Shown: positions 8,069 to 15,449 of the stretch, in pieces
Layout: each line of letters begins with the position of its first letter
Position numbering within the stretch: the stretch's first letter is position 1
From: an uncultured Chloroflexota bacterium
GTDB taxonomy: Bacteria; Chloroflexota; Chloroflexia; Chloroflexales; Chloroflexaceae
Reading direction: 5' to 3'
DNA: 33,356 nucleotides
Assembly (NCBI GenBank): GCA_937120965.1
Contig: CAKZKA010000154.1
Coordinates: 1-33,356 of the forward strand
The notes under the pieces: model-generated
What the model saw: only the letters and a program-made list of their open reading frames with translations
Database searches by the model: none
What the model was told of the DNA's origin: nothing
Program-made: the position numbers and the translations under genes

Positions 8069-8227
8069 CGTTGTCTCCGTGCATGTGAATACGGTACCCC
8101 GGCCTATGGTAACGCACCGTGGCATGGCTTCAAGATAAAGAACGATTACGCTGGGGAAAGGTTCAGCAAACAGGGCCGGGTCCGCTCGAACCCTTGCCGT
8201 GAGGAGGGCTTGCCACGGCCGTGGACA

Positions 8228-8256
8228 GGAGGTTGGGGAAACCCGGCTTTCCCGGG
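8228..8256. repeat. Family A core hairpin
   Basis: GGGGAAACCCGGCTTTCCC at 8235-8253 lies just downstream of the dhaM stop on the minus strand. The core alone is present here, without the CTGAGGTGAA edge. Confidence 0.65.
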
Positions 8257-8266
8257 TTGGTAGCCG

Positions 8267-8989
8267 TCACTCCTCGCCGAAATTGTCGGCCACGAGTGCT
8301 GCCAGGGCGGCCACCGCGGCCCGGGCATCCTCACCCTCGGCGCGCACGTGGACCCGTTGCCCGGGGAGTACGCCGAGTTTCATCACATCGAGGATACTCC
8401 TGGCATTGCCGGCGGGGCGATCGAGCCGGTCGAGGTTACGCACGTAGATGGCGCAGGGGAACCGCGCGGCGGTCTGAACGAACGCGCTGGCCGGGCGCAT
8501 GTGCAGCCCGACCTTGTTGGTGATGGTCAGGGTTGCTTCGGCAACGGGTGTATCTGAGGGTGCACTGGAGACGGTGTTGTCGGTTGGGGCGGGAGGAGGA
8601 GGTGGGTCAATGCCCTTGGCTTCGAGGGCCCGGGCAGCAGCGGCAGCCACCCCCGCCAGGTCCATTCCGGGGCGACCGGCTTCAACCGCCGCCAGCACGG
8701 CCCCTTCGACCAGCGGCGCTCCGCTGATCAGGTACGGAACCCCGGCCGCTTCCAGGGCCATTTCGGTGCTCATCACCGCGCTACCCAGGTCCACCAGGGC
8801 GAGCACGCCGTCCACACCCCGCAGCGATTCCATCGCTCCGGCGATCAGGTCCACCGAAGTGCCCAGGGCGCCGTCGTGGGTACCCCCGGCTGCGGCGATC
8901 CGCGTCTGGCTGCCGGCCATCTGCTCGGCCAGCATCTTCACGCCGTGGGCCACCTCTGCGCTGTGCGAGACGATCAGGATTCCGATCAT
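8267..8989 (-). CDS. dhaM: DhaM-type phosphocarrier: EIIA(Man)-like domain fused to HPr
   Basis: A 240-aa two-domain PTS protein. Residues 1-125 match the DhaM EIIA-like domain: MIGILIVSHS puts the phosphoacceptor at His9, and VDLGSAVMSTEMALE is the characteristic region. A proline-rich linker (129-134 and beyond) leads to an HPr domain at about 150-240, with active His163 in GLHMRPASAF and the regulatory-serine region ARSILDVMKLG. DhaM normally receives phosphate from EI/HPr and re-phosphorylates ADP bound to DhaL during dihydroxyacetone phosphorylation. No dhaK, dhaL or ptsI is visible in the window, and a family B repeat lies directly upstream. The ATG at 8989 follows GAGG. Confidence 0.88.
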   Translation of the reverse strand: MIGILIVSHSAEVAHGVKMLAEQMAGSQTRIAAAGGTHDGALGTSVDLIAGAMESLRGVDGVLALVDLGSAVMSTEMALEAAGVPYLISGAPLVEGAVLAAVEAGRPGMDLAGVAAAAARALEAKGIDPPPPPAPTDNTVSSAPSDTPVAEATLTITNKVGLHMRPASAFVQTAARFPCAIYVRNLDRLDRPAGNARSILDVMKLGVLPGQRVHVRAEGEDARAAVAALAALVADNFGEE

Positions 8990-9057
8990 AGAGCCTCGAC
9001 TCTACCAGAGAGCCATGGTCAGAGATGCGCCTGGGAGGGCTGCTCCGTCTCACACCC

Positions 9058-9300
9058 GCCCGCAGGAGTTCAGGGGTGGACAGAGCGTATGGGCGCCGAT
9101 GAGCGTTATGTGGTTGGGATGCACTGGTTGGTTCCCGCCGCCGACCCCGCTCCAGCTTCGCTGGAGAGCCTGCGCTGAGCCTGTCGAAGCGGGGAGACCA
9201 GAGCCGCGCGCGGGGGCGCTCCAATACGGTACAGGCCACGTTGGCGCGGATGTGCTGTCCGCCCTTAAACCCCGCAGGTGGGAGGCTGGGAGGGGGCCGA
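9058..9300 (+). repeat. Interspersed repeat family B, copy 2
   Basis: Matches 1196-1400 block for block (GTTCAGGGGTGGACAGAG, GGGATGCACTGGTTG, GGGGGCGCTCCAATACGGTA, GCCCTTAAA). An inserted GCCTGCGCTGAGCCTGTCGA is shared with family A. It fills most of the 401-bp gap 8990-9390, where I see no gene. Confidence 0.75.
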
Positions 9301-9390
9301 ACACCCATACCCTCCCGCCGGGGCTGCCAGGGTTTTCCCGGGAGGACTGCGCCATCCCAGACCCTTGCGGTGCAGCTTGTCTGAGCCTCC

Positions 9391-10035
9391 TCACAACAAA
9401 CCCAGCTTCCCAGCGACGTAGACCACCTCGGCCCGATGGTGAACTTTCAGCTTGCGCATGATGTTCCGCAGGTGGAATTTTACCGTACTCTCGCTGATGG
9501 CGATCTGCTCGCCAATCTCGCGGTTGGAGAGACCGCAGGCCAGCAGGCGCATAACCTGGTGTTCACGTTCGGTAAGCAAGGTCTCCCGGGTTTCGCCGGG
9601 GTTGGAGAGGCTTTTCATCACCAGCGAGGCGGTGCGGGTATCAAGCGCCGACTCGCCGCGATGAACGGCGCGGACGCTCTTGATAAGGTCAAAGGCATCT
9701 ACGTCTTTGAGCACGTACCCCCGCGCGCCGCTGCGGATGGCCCGCAGAACGAGCTGATCATCGAGAAAGGTGGTGAGCACAATGACGTTCGTCTGTGGAT
9801 AGTCGGCGCAGATCGTCTGGCACAGTTCGAGACCGCCCTCAACCCCCTGCGCGCCCAGGCTCAGGTCGAGCAGGACGACATCGGGATGCTCCTGGGCAAT
9901 GAGGGCCAGGGCCGCGCCCGCATCGCCGGCCTCGCCGGCCACCATGATGCCTGGTTCGAGCTCGAGGATCGAGCGCAGACCATGGCGCACAATGGCATGG
10001 TCGTCCACGATCACCAGCCGAATGGGTTTGTTCAT
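9391..10035 (-). CDS. NarL/LuxR-family response regulator
   Basis: A 214-aa DNA-binding response regulator. The receiver domain (about 5-125) has the acidic pair D11/D12, phosphoacceptor D57 (VVLLDLSL) and the T/K switch residues (VLTTF, VLKD). The C-terminal LuxR helix-turn-helix spans LTEREHQVMRLLACGLSNRE to the C-terminus. The ATG at 10035 has GGGAGGTG four bases upstream; the longer open frame to 10209 lacks a good start. It lies 139 bp downstream of the sensor kinase on the same strand and is almost certainly its partner. Being in line with the Fe-dependent alcohol dehydrogenase and divergent from mftA, it may control either or both. Confidence 0.92.
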   Translation of the reverse strand: MNKPIRLVIVDDHAIVRHGLRSILELEPGIMVAGEAGDAGAALALIAQEHPDVVLLDLSLGAQGVEGGLELCQTICADYPQTNVIVLTTFLDDQLVLRAIRSGARGYVLKDVDAFDLIKSVRAVHRGESALDTRTASLVMKSLSNPGETRETLLTEREHQVMRLLACGLSNREIGEQIAISESTVKFHLRNIMRKLKVHHRAEVVYVAGKLGLL

Positions 10036-10174
10036 ACGCACCTCCCGGCTCGGGCCTGCAGATGCGGTGTTCACGAAGAAGGCGCGAAGATGACGAACGC
10101 TCCGGGATTCGAGGAAGATTCCCGGTGTCCCGGTTGACAGAGTTAGCGAGCGCCCTGGCGCCGGGTGAGTCGGG

Positions 10175-11494
10175 TTACCCCGGCAGCTCCTGAAGCGGGA
10201 CCACCACACGCACCTCGGTTCCGCCGACGGGGGGCCGCAGAATGGTCAGCGTACCGCCCAGTTCCTGCACACGTTCTCGCATATTGCGCAGGCCGAAGTG
10301 CTGCGCCGTGGGCTCGGGCGTGACGGCGTTGAGGGCCTCTTCGGCAATGCCAACCCCATCATCGGCAATGACGAGGTGGGCAGCGCCGCTGTGGAAGTGG
10401 ATCGCGATGCTGATCTGCCGGGCGCGGGCGTGCTTGTAGGCGTTGAACAGCGCCTCCTGAGCAATGTAGTACAGACCGCTGGCGAGTTGAACGCTCACCA
10501 TCGGCGGCACATCCGCCGTATGCAACTGCACGTTCAGATTGGTGGTCTTCTCAAAATCGATCGCCAGTTCGCGCAGGGCGGCCACCAGGCTTGACTGCGC
10601 CCCGTTGACCGGGGTGAGCTGGAAGATCGTCGCGCGCATGCGCGTGACTGCGCTGCGGGCCATCTCCTTGGCGTTGCAGATCCGCTCATAGACCGGCGAC
10701 TGCGGGTCGAGTTGCACGCGGCACCACTCCAGGTTCATGCCGATGCTGATGAGGTGCTGGGCGACACTATCGTGCAGGTCGCGGGCGATGCGGGTGCGTT
10801 CGCTGTTGAGGATCTCGTTCTGGCGCGCGGCGGCCAGGCGGTAGCGGGCCTTGGCAAGCTGGCGGTTCTTCTCCTCCAGTTCAGTCTTCTGGCGCAGGGC
10901 GTCTTCGTAGAGCGCCACGGCCTGCGCGCGGAGACGTTCGCTCTCTTCGTAGAGGCGCGCATTCTCTACTGCCACCGCGGCCTGGTTGGCCAGGGTACGC
11001 AACACCGACAGCTCGCGTTCGTCCATAGTGAACCCGGCATGCAACACCACCACCAGCGCGCCGACCACCTGGTCGCTCAAGAGCATCGGCGCGCCGAGGA
11101 CGCGCATTCCGGCGCCGGCTTCGCGCATGACCAGGCCGTGCTGGGCGAGCACCTGGGTGATGGCCCCTTCGATGACGGCCAGATCGGCGCCGGGCTCCAG
11201 CGGTTCAACCCCGCGAGCGGTGCGGCGCATCCCCCAGCGAGACGTTTCGGGGGCGTTGAGCACCAGCACGGCCAGCGACGCATCGAAGTGCTGGAGGGCC
11301 ACCTCGACCACGGCCCGGGCCAGACAGGCGACGCCGCTGGTGGTATTGCAAAGGGCGCCGGAGATCATTGCCACCGAGGCAATCGCCCGGTCGAGCCGGC
11401 GTTCATTCTCGCGGTACTCGCTGTAGTAGGTCCGGCGCGAGGCGCTGACGCCGATCAGGCTCTCCAGCAGATGCTCACGATCGCTATCGTCCAT
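10175..11494 (-). CDS. Soluble GAF-domain sensor histidine kinase (HisKA_3/NarX class)
   Basis: A 439-aa kinase without membrane segments. A GAF-like domain spans about 45-180, a coiled-coil linker about 183-225, and the HisKA_3 dimerisation site ERTRIARDLHDSVAQHL has His241 as phosphoacceptor. The C-terminal ATPase carries the N-box (QEALFNAYKHA) and G-box (ADDGVGI; HFGLRNMRER). A cytoplasmic GAF input suggests sensing of an internal small molecule or redox signal. I prefer the ATG at 11494 because GAGGTG (11501-11506) lies 6 bases upstream; the GTG at 11503 would overlap that site. It starts 10 bases after the alcohol dehydrogenase stop, so the two are co-transcribed. Confidence 0.9.
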   Translation of the reverse strand: MDDSDREHLLESLIGVSASRRTYYSEYRENERRLDRAIASVAMISGALCNTTSGVACLARAVVEVALQHFDASLAVLVLNAPETSRWGMRRTARGVEPLEPGADLAVIEGAITQVLAQHGLVMREAGAGMRVLGAPMLLSDQVVGALVVVLHAGFTMDERELSVLRTLANQAAVAVENARLYEESERLRAQAVALYEDALRQKTELEEKNRQLAKARYRLAAARQNEILNSERTRIARDLHDSVAQHLISIGMNLEWCRVQLDPQSPVYERICNAKEMARSAVTRMRATIFQLTPVNGAQSSLVAALRELAIDFEKTTNLNVQLHTADVPPMVSVQLASGLYYIAQEALFNAYKHARARQISIAIHFHSGAAHLVIADDGVGIAEEALNAVTPEPTAQHFGLRNMRERVQELGGTLTILRPPVGGTEVRVVVPLQELPG

Positions 11495-11504
11495 AGCGCG
11501 CACC

Positions 11505-12653
11505 TCACATTGCCGCGTAGAACAACTCCATCACCGTCTCGACACTTGCCTCGCGCGGATTGGTAGCCATACAGGCATCGTGCATAGCATTGGCGCTCAG
11601 GGTGGGCAGATCGCGCTCCCTGACCCCGAGATCGGCCAGGCGCTTGGTCAGACCCACATCGGCGATGAGGGTGCGCACGGCCTCAATGGCCATAGCCCCG
11701 GCCTCGATAGGCGCCAGGCCAGCGACGGGCAGGCCCATCGTCTCGGCAATGGTCGCGTAGCGCTCGGGACAGGCGGGGAGGTTGTACTCCATCACTGTGG
11801 GTAACAGGATGGCGTTCAACTCGCCGTGGGGCTGATCGAGCAGACCCCCGACCTGATGGGCCATAGCGTGGGTTGCGCCAAGAATAGCGTTGGAGAAGGC
11901 CATGCCGGCGTGGAGACTACTGCGGGCCATAATCTCCTTCGCCTCCAGATCGGACCGGCTGGCGACCGAGCGGCGCAGCCCGGCGACGGCCAGGGCGATC
12001 GCGCGCAGGGAATGGACCTCGGTGAGAAAGGTCGCCGCGAGCGAGACATACGACTCGATGCCATGGGTCAGGGCGTCCATCCCGGTGCTGGCGGTGAGCC
12101 AGGCGTCTTTGGTCGTGAGCAACAGCGGGTCGGTGAGGGAGATGTCAGGGATGAGCGACTTGCTGATGAGGGTCATTTTGATGCGTCGGCGCGTGTCGGT
12201 AATCACCGCAAACTGGGATACATCGGCGCCAGTGCCGGCAGTGGTGGGAATAGCGACCAGCGGCGGCAGGGGCCGGGTGATGCGGTCGATTCCCTCGTAG
12301 TCGTGGATGCGGCCGCCGTTAGTGCTGAGCACGGCGATGCCCTTGGCGGCATCAATGCAACTGCCGCCGCCGAGGGCCACCAGCGCATCACAGCGCTGGG
12401 CACGGTAGAACGCTGCCCCCGCTTCAACCTCGTAATCCTTGGGGTTTGGCGTAACACCGGTCCAGATCGCGAAATCGAGGCCCTCTTGTTCGATGGCCGG
12501 GAGCATCTGCTCGAGCCAGCCGGCAGCAATAATACCGGGGTCACTCACCACCAGCACCCTGGTGGCGCCGAGGCGCCGCGCGGCCTTACCCGCCTGTTCA
12601 AGGACGCCACAGCCTACGATGATCTCCGGGAGCGTAAACTTGCAAACCTGCAT
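11505..12653 (-). CDS. Iron-containing (group III) alcohol dehydrogenase
   Basis: A 382-aa cytoplasmic dehydrogenase that oxidises an alcohol to the aldehyde with NAD(P). The nucleotide-binding GGGSCIDAAKG lies at 95-105. The metal-binding regions are STGMDALTHGIESYVS and GATHAMAHQVGGLLDQPHGE, which supply the Asp and three His ligands of the family. Length fits group III enzymes. The ATG at 12653 (MQVCKFTLPE) is chosen because AAGGA lies 8 bases upstream; the ATG three codons earlier has no usable site. It heads a minus-strand operon with the sensor kinase and regulator. A related enzyme in the mycofactocin block (Mdo) raises the possibility that this one is also mycofactocin-linked, but no diagnostic feature shows that. 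Confidence 0.92.
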   Translation of the reverse strand: MQVCKFTLPEIIVGCGVLEQAGKAARRLGATRVLVVSDPGIIAAGWLEQMLPAIEQEGLDFAIWTGVTPNPKDYEVEAGAAFYRAQRCDALVALGGGSCIDAAKGIAVLSTNGGRIHDYEGIDRITRPLPPLVAIPTTAGTGADVSQFAVITDTRRRIKMTLISKSLIPDISLTDPLLLTTKDAWLTASTGMDALTHGIESYVSLAATFLTEVHSLRAIALAVAGLRRSVASRSDLEAKEIMARSSLHAGMAFSNAILGATHAMAHQVGGLLDQPHGELNAILLPTVMEYNLPACPERYATIAETMGLPVAGLAPIEAGAMAIEAVRTLIADVGLTKRLADLGVRERDLPTLSANAMHDACMATNPREASVETVMELFYAAM

Positions 12654-12730
12654 AATAGCCATCCTTGGCCAGGCGATGTGCCGGGGTAGGGTCAGAAGTG
12701 TGCTGGCCCTGTCTACCGCCAGGGGGCTGA

Positions 12731-12930
12731 CCCTGGCAGGGTTCCCGCACCGAAATGTCCAGCACGATCGCTCGTGCGCAACGTCGCGCGTCCTCTGCAT
12801 CTTACCGGCGTGTACCGGGTACACCACGAAACCCTGGCAGCGTTCCCGCGCCGGCAGTGCTCAGCACGATTGCTCGGGCGCAACGTCGCGCATCATCCAC
12901 GGCTTCCTGAAGTCTACCGGGTATGGCCTG
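12731..12930. repeat. Imperfect tandem duplication (two units of about 100 bp) in the divergent regulatory region
   Basis: Unit 1 (12731-12828) and unit 2 (12832-12930) share CCCTGGCAG, GTTCCCGC, CAGCACGAT, GCTCG, GCGCAACGTCGCGC and TACCGGGTA in the same order. Unit 1 contains the perfect inverted repeat GCACGA-TCGC-TCGTGC; unit 2 has a decayed form. It lies between the divergent adh and mftA genes. The 486-bp gap 12654-13139 otherwise holds only the sites listed separately. Confidence 0.7.
12810..12824. promoter_or_regulatory. Candidate operator GTGTACC-G-GGTACAC
   Basis: Perfect 7-base arms with a one-base centre, about 160 bases upstream of the alcohol dehydrogenase start. The related but asymmetric string TACCGGGTATGG occurs in the second duplicated unit. 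It is a plausible regulator site, but the factor is unknown. Confidence 0.35.
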
Positions 12931-12950
12931 GATTATAGATACTTTCTCGC

Positions 12951-12972
12951 ACCCTGTCTAGTCGGACAGGGT
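12951..12972. promoter_or_regulatory. Inverted repeat ACCCTGTC-TAGTCG-GACAGGGT
   Basis: A perfect 8-bp stem with six-base loop TAGTCG in the adh-mftA divergent region, about 45 bases upstream of the candidate mftA -35. It could be an operator or an RNA hairpin. The partial direct copy CCCTGTCTA occurs nearer adh (about 12708). Confidence 0.4.
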
Positions 12973-13016
12973 ATTCTTCTCACCAGTTGTTCAGGCGGGC
13001 TTTGCACAGTCAGGGG

Positions 13017-13046
13017 ATGACAGACCGCCACCCTTTCTGCTACAGT
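13017..13046 (+). promoter_or_regulatory. Candidate mftA promoter
   Basis: A -35-like ATGACA (13017-13022) is separated by 18 bases from TACAGT (13041-13046), which is preceded by TGC (an extended -10). Transcription would start near 13053, about 87 bases before mftA. The leader contains a small hairpin ATGCC-CGTA-GGCAT at 13089-13102. Confidence 0.4.
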
Positions 13047-13139
13047 GTAGGCTATCCAGATCTACCGAAGTGCAACACCACCCAGGGGATGCCCGTAGGC
13101 ATGTCGCGCCGTTGAGCGCGCGAGCGAAGGAGGTTCCGT

Positions 13140-13313
13140 ATGGAAAGTAACCCCGTTGGCCTGGAGGAACTCGAAGGAGCGGTTGAGAGTGAGGAAGAGA
13201 CTGGTCTGATTGACGCGGCGGAGGCCCCTCTGGCTGAAGAGGATGCGCCGGAGATCCTGGCCGAACTGGTGGTCGAAGAAGTGAGCATTGATGGGATGTG
13301 CGGCGTCTACTAA
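13140..13313 (+). CDS. mftA: Mycofactocin precursor peptide MftA
   Basis: A 57-aa ribosomal precursor, acidic throughout, whose last residues are EEVSIDGMCGVY, the invariant tail of MftA peptides. In the known pathway MftC decarboxylates the C-terminal Tyr and crosslinks it to the preceding Val, and MftE then releases the modified Val-Tyr dipeptide. The Val-Tyr end is intact here. The ATG at 13140 has a perfect AAGGAGG six bases upstream. Lacking 60 codons, the gene is easy to miss. It heads the plus-strand block, but it is separated from mftB by a repeat-filled spacer and an SDR gene. The spacer begins directly at the stop codon with GGTGAAAATA, resembling the edge of repeat family A. Confidence 0.95.
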   Translation: MESNPVGLEELEGAVESEEETGLIDAAEAPLAEEDAPEILAELVVEEVSIDGMCGVY

Positions 13314-13482
13314 GGTGAAAATAGCCCGCGTGCGGGAGGGTTTGGGTGTAGAGACGCGGCGCCGCCCCGCCTCTACGCCCTCCCAGGAAACAACCCGCCA
13401 GCGGGGAGGGTTTGGGAGGGCGCAGCCCTCCCAAGAACAATATTCATTCTGGCGTTGTGCGGCGCAGCCGCATGGATGACTG
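13314..13482. repeat. Repeat cluster downstream of mftA (family D and relatives)
   Basis: Contains a hairpin at 13348-13376 (GTAGAG...CTCTAC) and the strong GGGAGGGC-GCA-GCCCTCCC stem-loop at 13414-13432. ATTCTGGCGTTGTGCGGCGC then follows, shared with 3690-3740. No U-tract follows either hairpin. Its place between the precursor gene and the rest of the cluster could let it stabilise or partly insulate mftA mRNA. Confidence 0.7.
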
Positions 13483-13568
13483 CCAGCAGGGAGGATGTGG
13501 GAGGGCCGCGCCCTTTGCTGGGGCCTGCCGTTGTGTGATGAAGCCGTATAGCCAACCGATGAGCACCT

Positions 13569-14387
13569 ATGCAGCGACTCGAAGGTAAAGTAGCCCTGAT
13601 CACCGGAGCCGCGCGCGGTCAGGGGCGGGCGCACGCGCTGACCCTGGCCCGCGCCGGGGCCGATATCGCGGCGCTGGACATCTGTCACGATCTTCCGTAC
13701 CCGCGCTACCACCTTGCCACCAGTGAGGACCTGGAAGCGACCGTGGCAGAGGTGCGCGCCCTGGGCCGCCGCTGCCTGAGCCTGACCGCCGATGTGCGGA
13801 GCGCCTCCGAGATGGAGGCGGCCGTGCGGCAGACGATTGACAGCTTCGGGCACATTGACATTCTAATCTGCAATGCCGGTATCGCCGATATGGCCGCCAC
13901 CTGGGACATTACCGAGGAGTGGTGGGACATCATGCTCGATGTCAACCTGAAGGGTTGCTGGCTGGCAGTGAAGTATGTGGTGCCGCACATGCTGGAGCGC
14001 GGGCAGGGTGGGCGGATCGTGATGACCTCGTCGGTGGCGGGGCTGAAGGGGATGGCAGGGCTGGCCCATTATTGCGCCGCAAAGTGGGGCATGGTGGGGC
14101 TGGCGCGCAGCCTGGCAATCGAAGTGGCCCACGCCGGCATTACCGTCAACACCGTTCACCCGACCGGGGTTGACACACCGCTGATCACCGGGATGGCCCG
14201 GGCCGCCGGCATGCTCCGGCAGGAACTGGCGGATCAACTGCGCGAGGATAACCTGTTGCCCGTGGCCCTGGTAGACCCGCAGGACATTGCCAATGCGGTC
14301 CTGTGGTTGGTCTCCGATGAAGCCCGCTATGTTACCGGGTTGGAACTGAAGGTTGACGCGGGCCAGATGATCAAGTGTCCGGCCTAG
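13569..14387 (+). CDS. Mycofactocin-coupled SDR family oxidoreductase
   Basis: A 272-aa short-chain dehydrogenase. The cofactor loop TGAARGQGRAHA is at 12-23, CNAG follows as the NNAG equivalent, the catalytic serine is in MTSSVAG, and YCAAK supplies the Tyr/Lys pair. An insertion after the second strand (YPRYHLATSEDLEATVAEV, about 44-62) is the hallmark of SDRs found only with mycofactocin; it is thought to hold NAD(H) so that re-oxidation needs mycofactocin. The C-terminus (VTGLELKVDAG) is typical. It lies between mftA and mftB, supporting a direct link. The ATG at 13569 has only a weak GAGCACC upstream. The alcohol substrate is unknown. Confidence 0.93.
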   Translation: MQRLEGKVALITGAARGQGRAHALTLARAGADIAALDICHDLPYPRYHLATSEDLEATVAEVRALGRRCLSLTADVRSASEMEAAVRQTIDSFGHIDILICNAGIADMAATWDITEEWWDIMLDVNLKGCWLAVKYVVPHMLERGQGGRIVMTSSVAGLKGMAGLAHYCAAKWGMVGLARSLAIEVAHAGITVNTVHPTGVDTPLITGMARAAGMLRQELADQLREDNLLPVALVDPQDIANAVLWLVSDEARYVTGLELKVDAGQMIKCPA

Positions 14388-14436
14388 CCGGATACAGGCA
14401 TCACGACGAGGGTTTCCCAGAAAAGGCAGGCAGCCG

Positions 14437-14751
14437 ATGGAACTTACTGCGACCTACCGGCTCGCGCCCTACGTGGCCCTCCGCGCCGAGCGCTTTGGCG
14501 GGTTAATCTACCGCTACGACAATCGCCGGCTCTACTTCCTGCACGCGCCCGAGCTCGTCAGGCTGCTCCATGCCCTGGACGGCGCGACGACCCTGGGCGA
14601 GGCGCTCGAGGCCCTGGGGGTCGCGGAGCCGGCCCGTGGCCGGTACCTGCGCGCCCTGGCACACCTCCAACGCCTGGGCGTGATCGTCGGGCCGGATATT
14701 CCCGGACCACCTGCTCTGCCCGCCGTCGCGGCAGGGAGCGCGCCGGCCTGA
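14437..14751 (+). CDS. mftB: Mycofactocin chaperone MftB (RiPP recognition element)
   Basis: A 104-aa PqqD-like winged-helix protein that binds the MftA leader and presents it to MftC. The pattern YRLAPYVALRAERFGGLIYR, then RLYFLHAPELVRLLHALDG, an acidic helix and a final HLQRLGVIV match MftB in order and length. The Ala/Pro-rich tail (about 89-104) looks disordered. The ATG at 14437 follows AAAGGCAGG. It is 1.1 kb from mftA with an SDR between them, unlike the adjacent mftAB order of mycobacteria. The next gene, a response regulator, starts 26 bases after its stop. Confidence 0.9.
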   Translation: MELTATYRLAPYVALRAERFGGLIYRYDNRRLYFLHAPELVRLLHALDGATTLGEALEALGVAEPARGRYLRALAHLQRLGVIVGPDIPGPPALPAVAAGSAPA

Positions 14752-14777
14752 TCACCGCTCTGCGGGAGAGGGCTGCC

Positions 14778-15446
14778 ATGGAAGACGCTGATCCTCACAA
14801 GGCAAACACCCCGATACGCGTCGTCGTTGCCGATGACTTTGAATTGATGCGGATCGGGTTGTGTACGGTGCTGGATGCCGAGCCGGATGTGAGCGTCGTG
14901 GGGGTTGCGGCCAATGGTCAGGAGGCGGTAGCCTTGTGCGCCCGGCTGCGCCCCGATGTGGTCATTCTCGATGAACGCATGCCGGTGCTGGACGGGATGG
15001 AGGCGGCCCGGCGCATCAGGCCGCTGGGCGTGCGAGTGATCGTCCTCTCGCCGCATGGCGACCGGCTGGACCGGGCGCGGATGGCCCGCTACGGGCTTGA
15101 TGGCTGGTTGCTGAAGAACATCACCCGCGCGGCCCTGGTGGAGGCGGTGCGCCAGGTGCGCCAGGGGCAGACGCTGATCAGCGCGCCTGATGAAGCCGCG
15201 CGCCTCAGTCAGATCTACAGCCCCGTGCCAGCAGGGCAGGAGGTGCTGACCCCACGGGAGCTGGATGTCCTGCGTCTGCTGGCCCAGGGCAAAACCAACG
15301 CTGAGATCGCCAATGATCTGGCGCTCAGTCGCGGCACCGTGAAGGCCTATGTTGAGCAGATAATCGCCAAGTTGCACGTTAGTGGGCGCACGCACGCGGC
15401 GGTGCGCGCTGTGGAGATGGGGTTGCTGCGCGAGGCTGACGAGTGA
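14778..15446 (+). CDS. Orphan NarL/LuxR-family response regulator within the mycofactocin cluster
   Basis: A 222-aa protein with a receiver domain (about 13-130): acidic pair D19/D20 (VVADDFE), phosphoacceptor D65 (VVILDERMP) and the LLKN switch lysine. The LuxR helix-turn-helix is at LTPRELDVLRLLAQGKTNAE onward. The ATG at 14778 follows GGGAGAGG. No kinase gene is adjacent on this strand. The nearest, at 10175-11494, already has its own regulator but could serve both. Its place between mftB and the methanol dehydrogenase suggests control of mycofactocin or alcohol oxidation genes. Actinobacterial clusters instead use the TetR-type MftR, which is absent here. Confidence 0.9.
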   Translation: MEDADPHKANTPIRVVVADDFELMRIGLCTVLDAEPDVSVVGVAANGQEAVALCARLRPDVVILDERMPVLDGMEAARRIRPLGVRVIVLSPHGDRLDRARMARYGLDGWLLKNITRAALVEAVRQVRQGQTLISAPDEAARLSQIYSPVPAGQEVLTPRELDVLRLLAQGKTNAEIANDLALSRGTVKAYVEQIIAKLHVSGRTHAAVRAVEMGLLREADE

Positions 15447-15449
15447 GGG

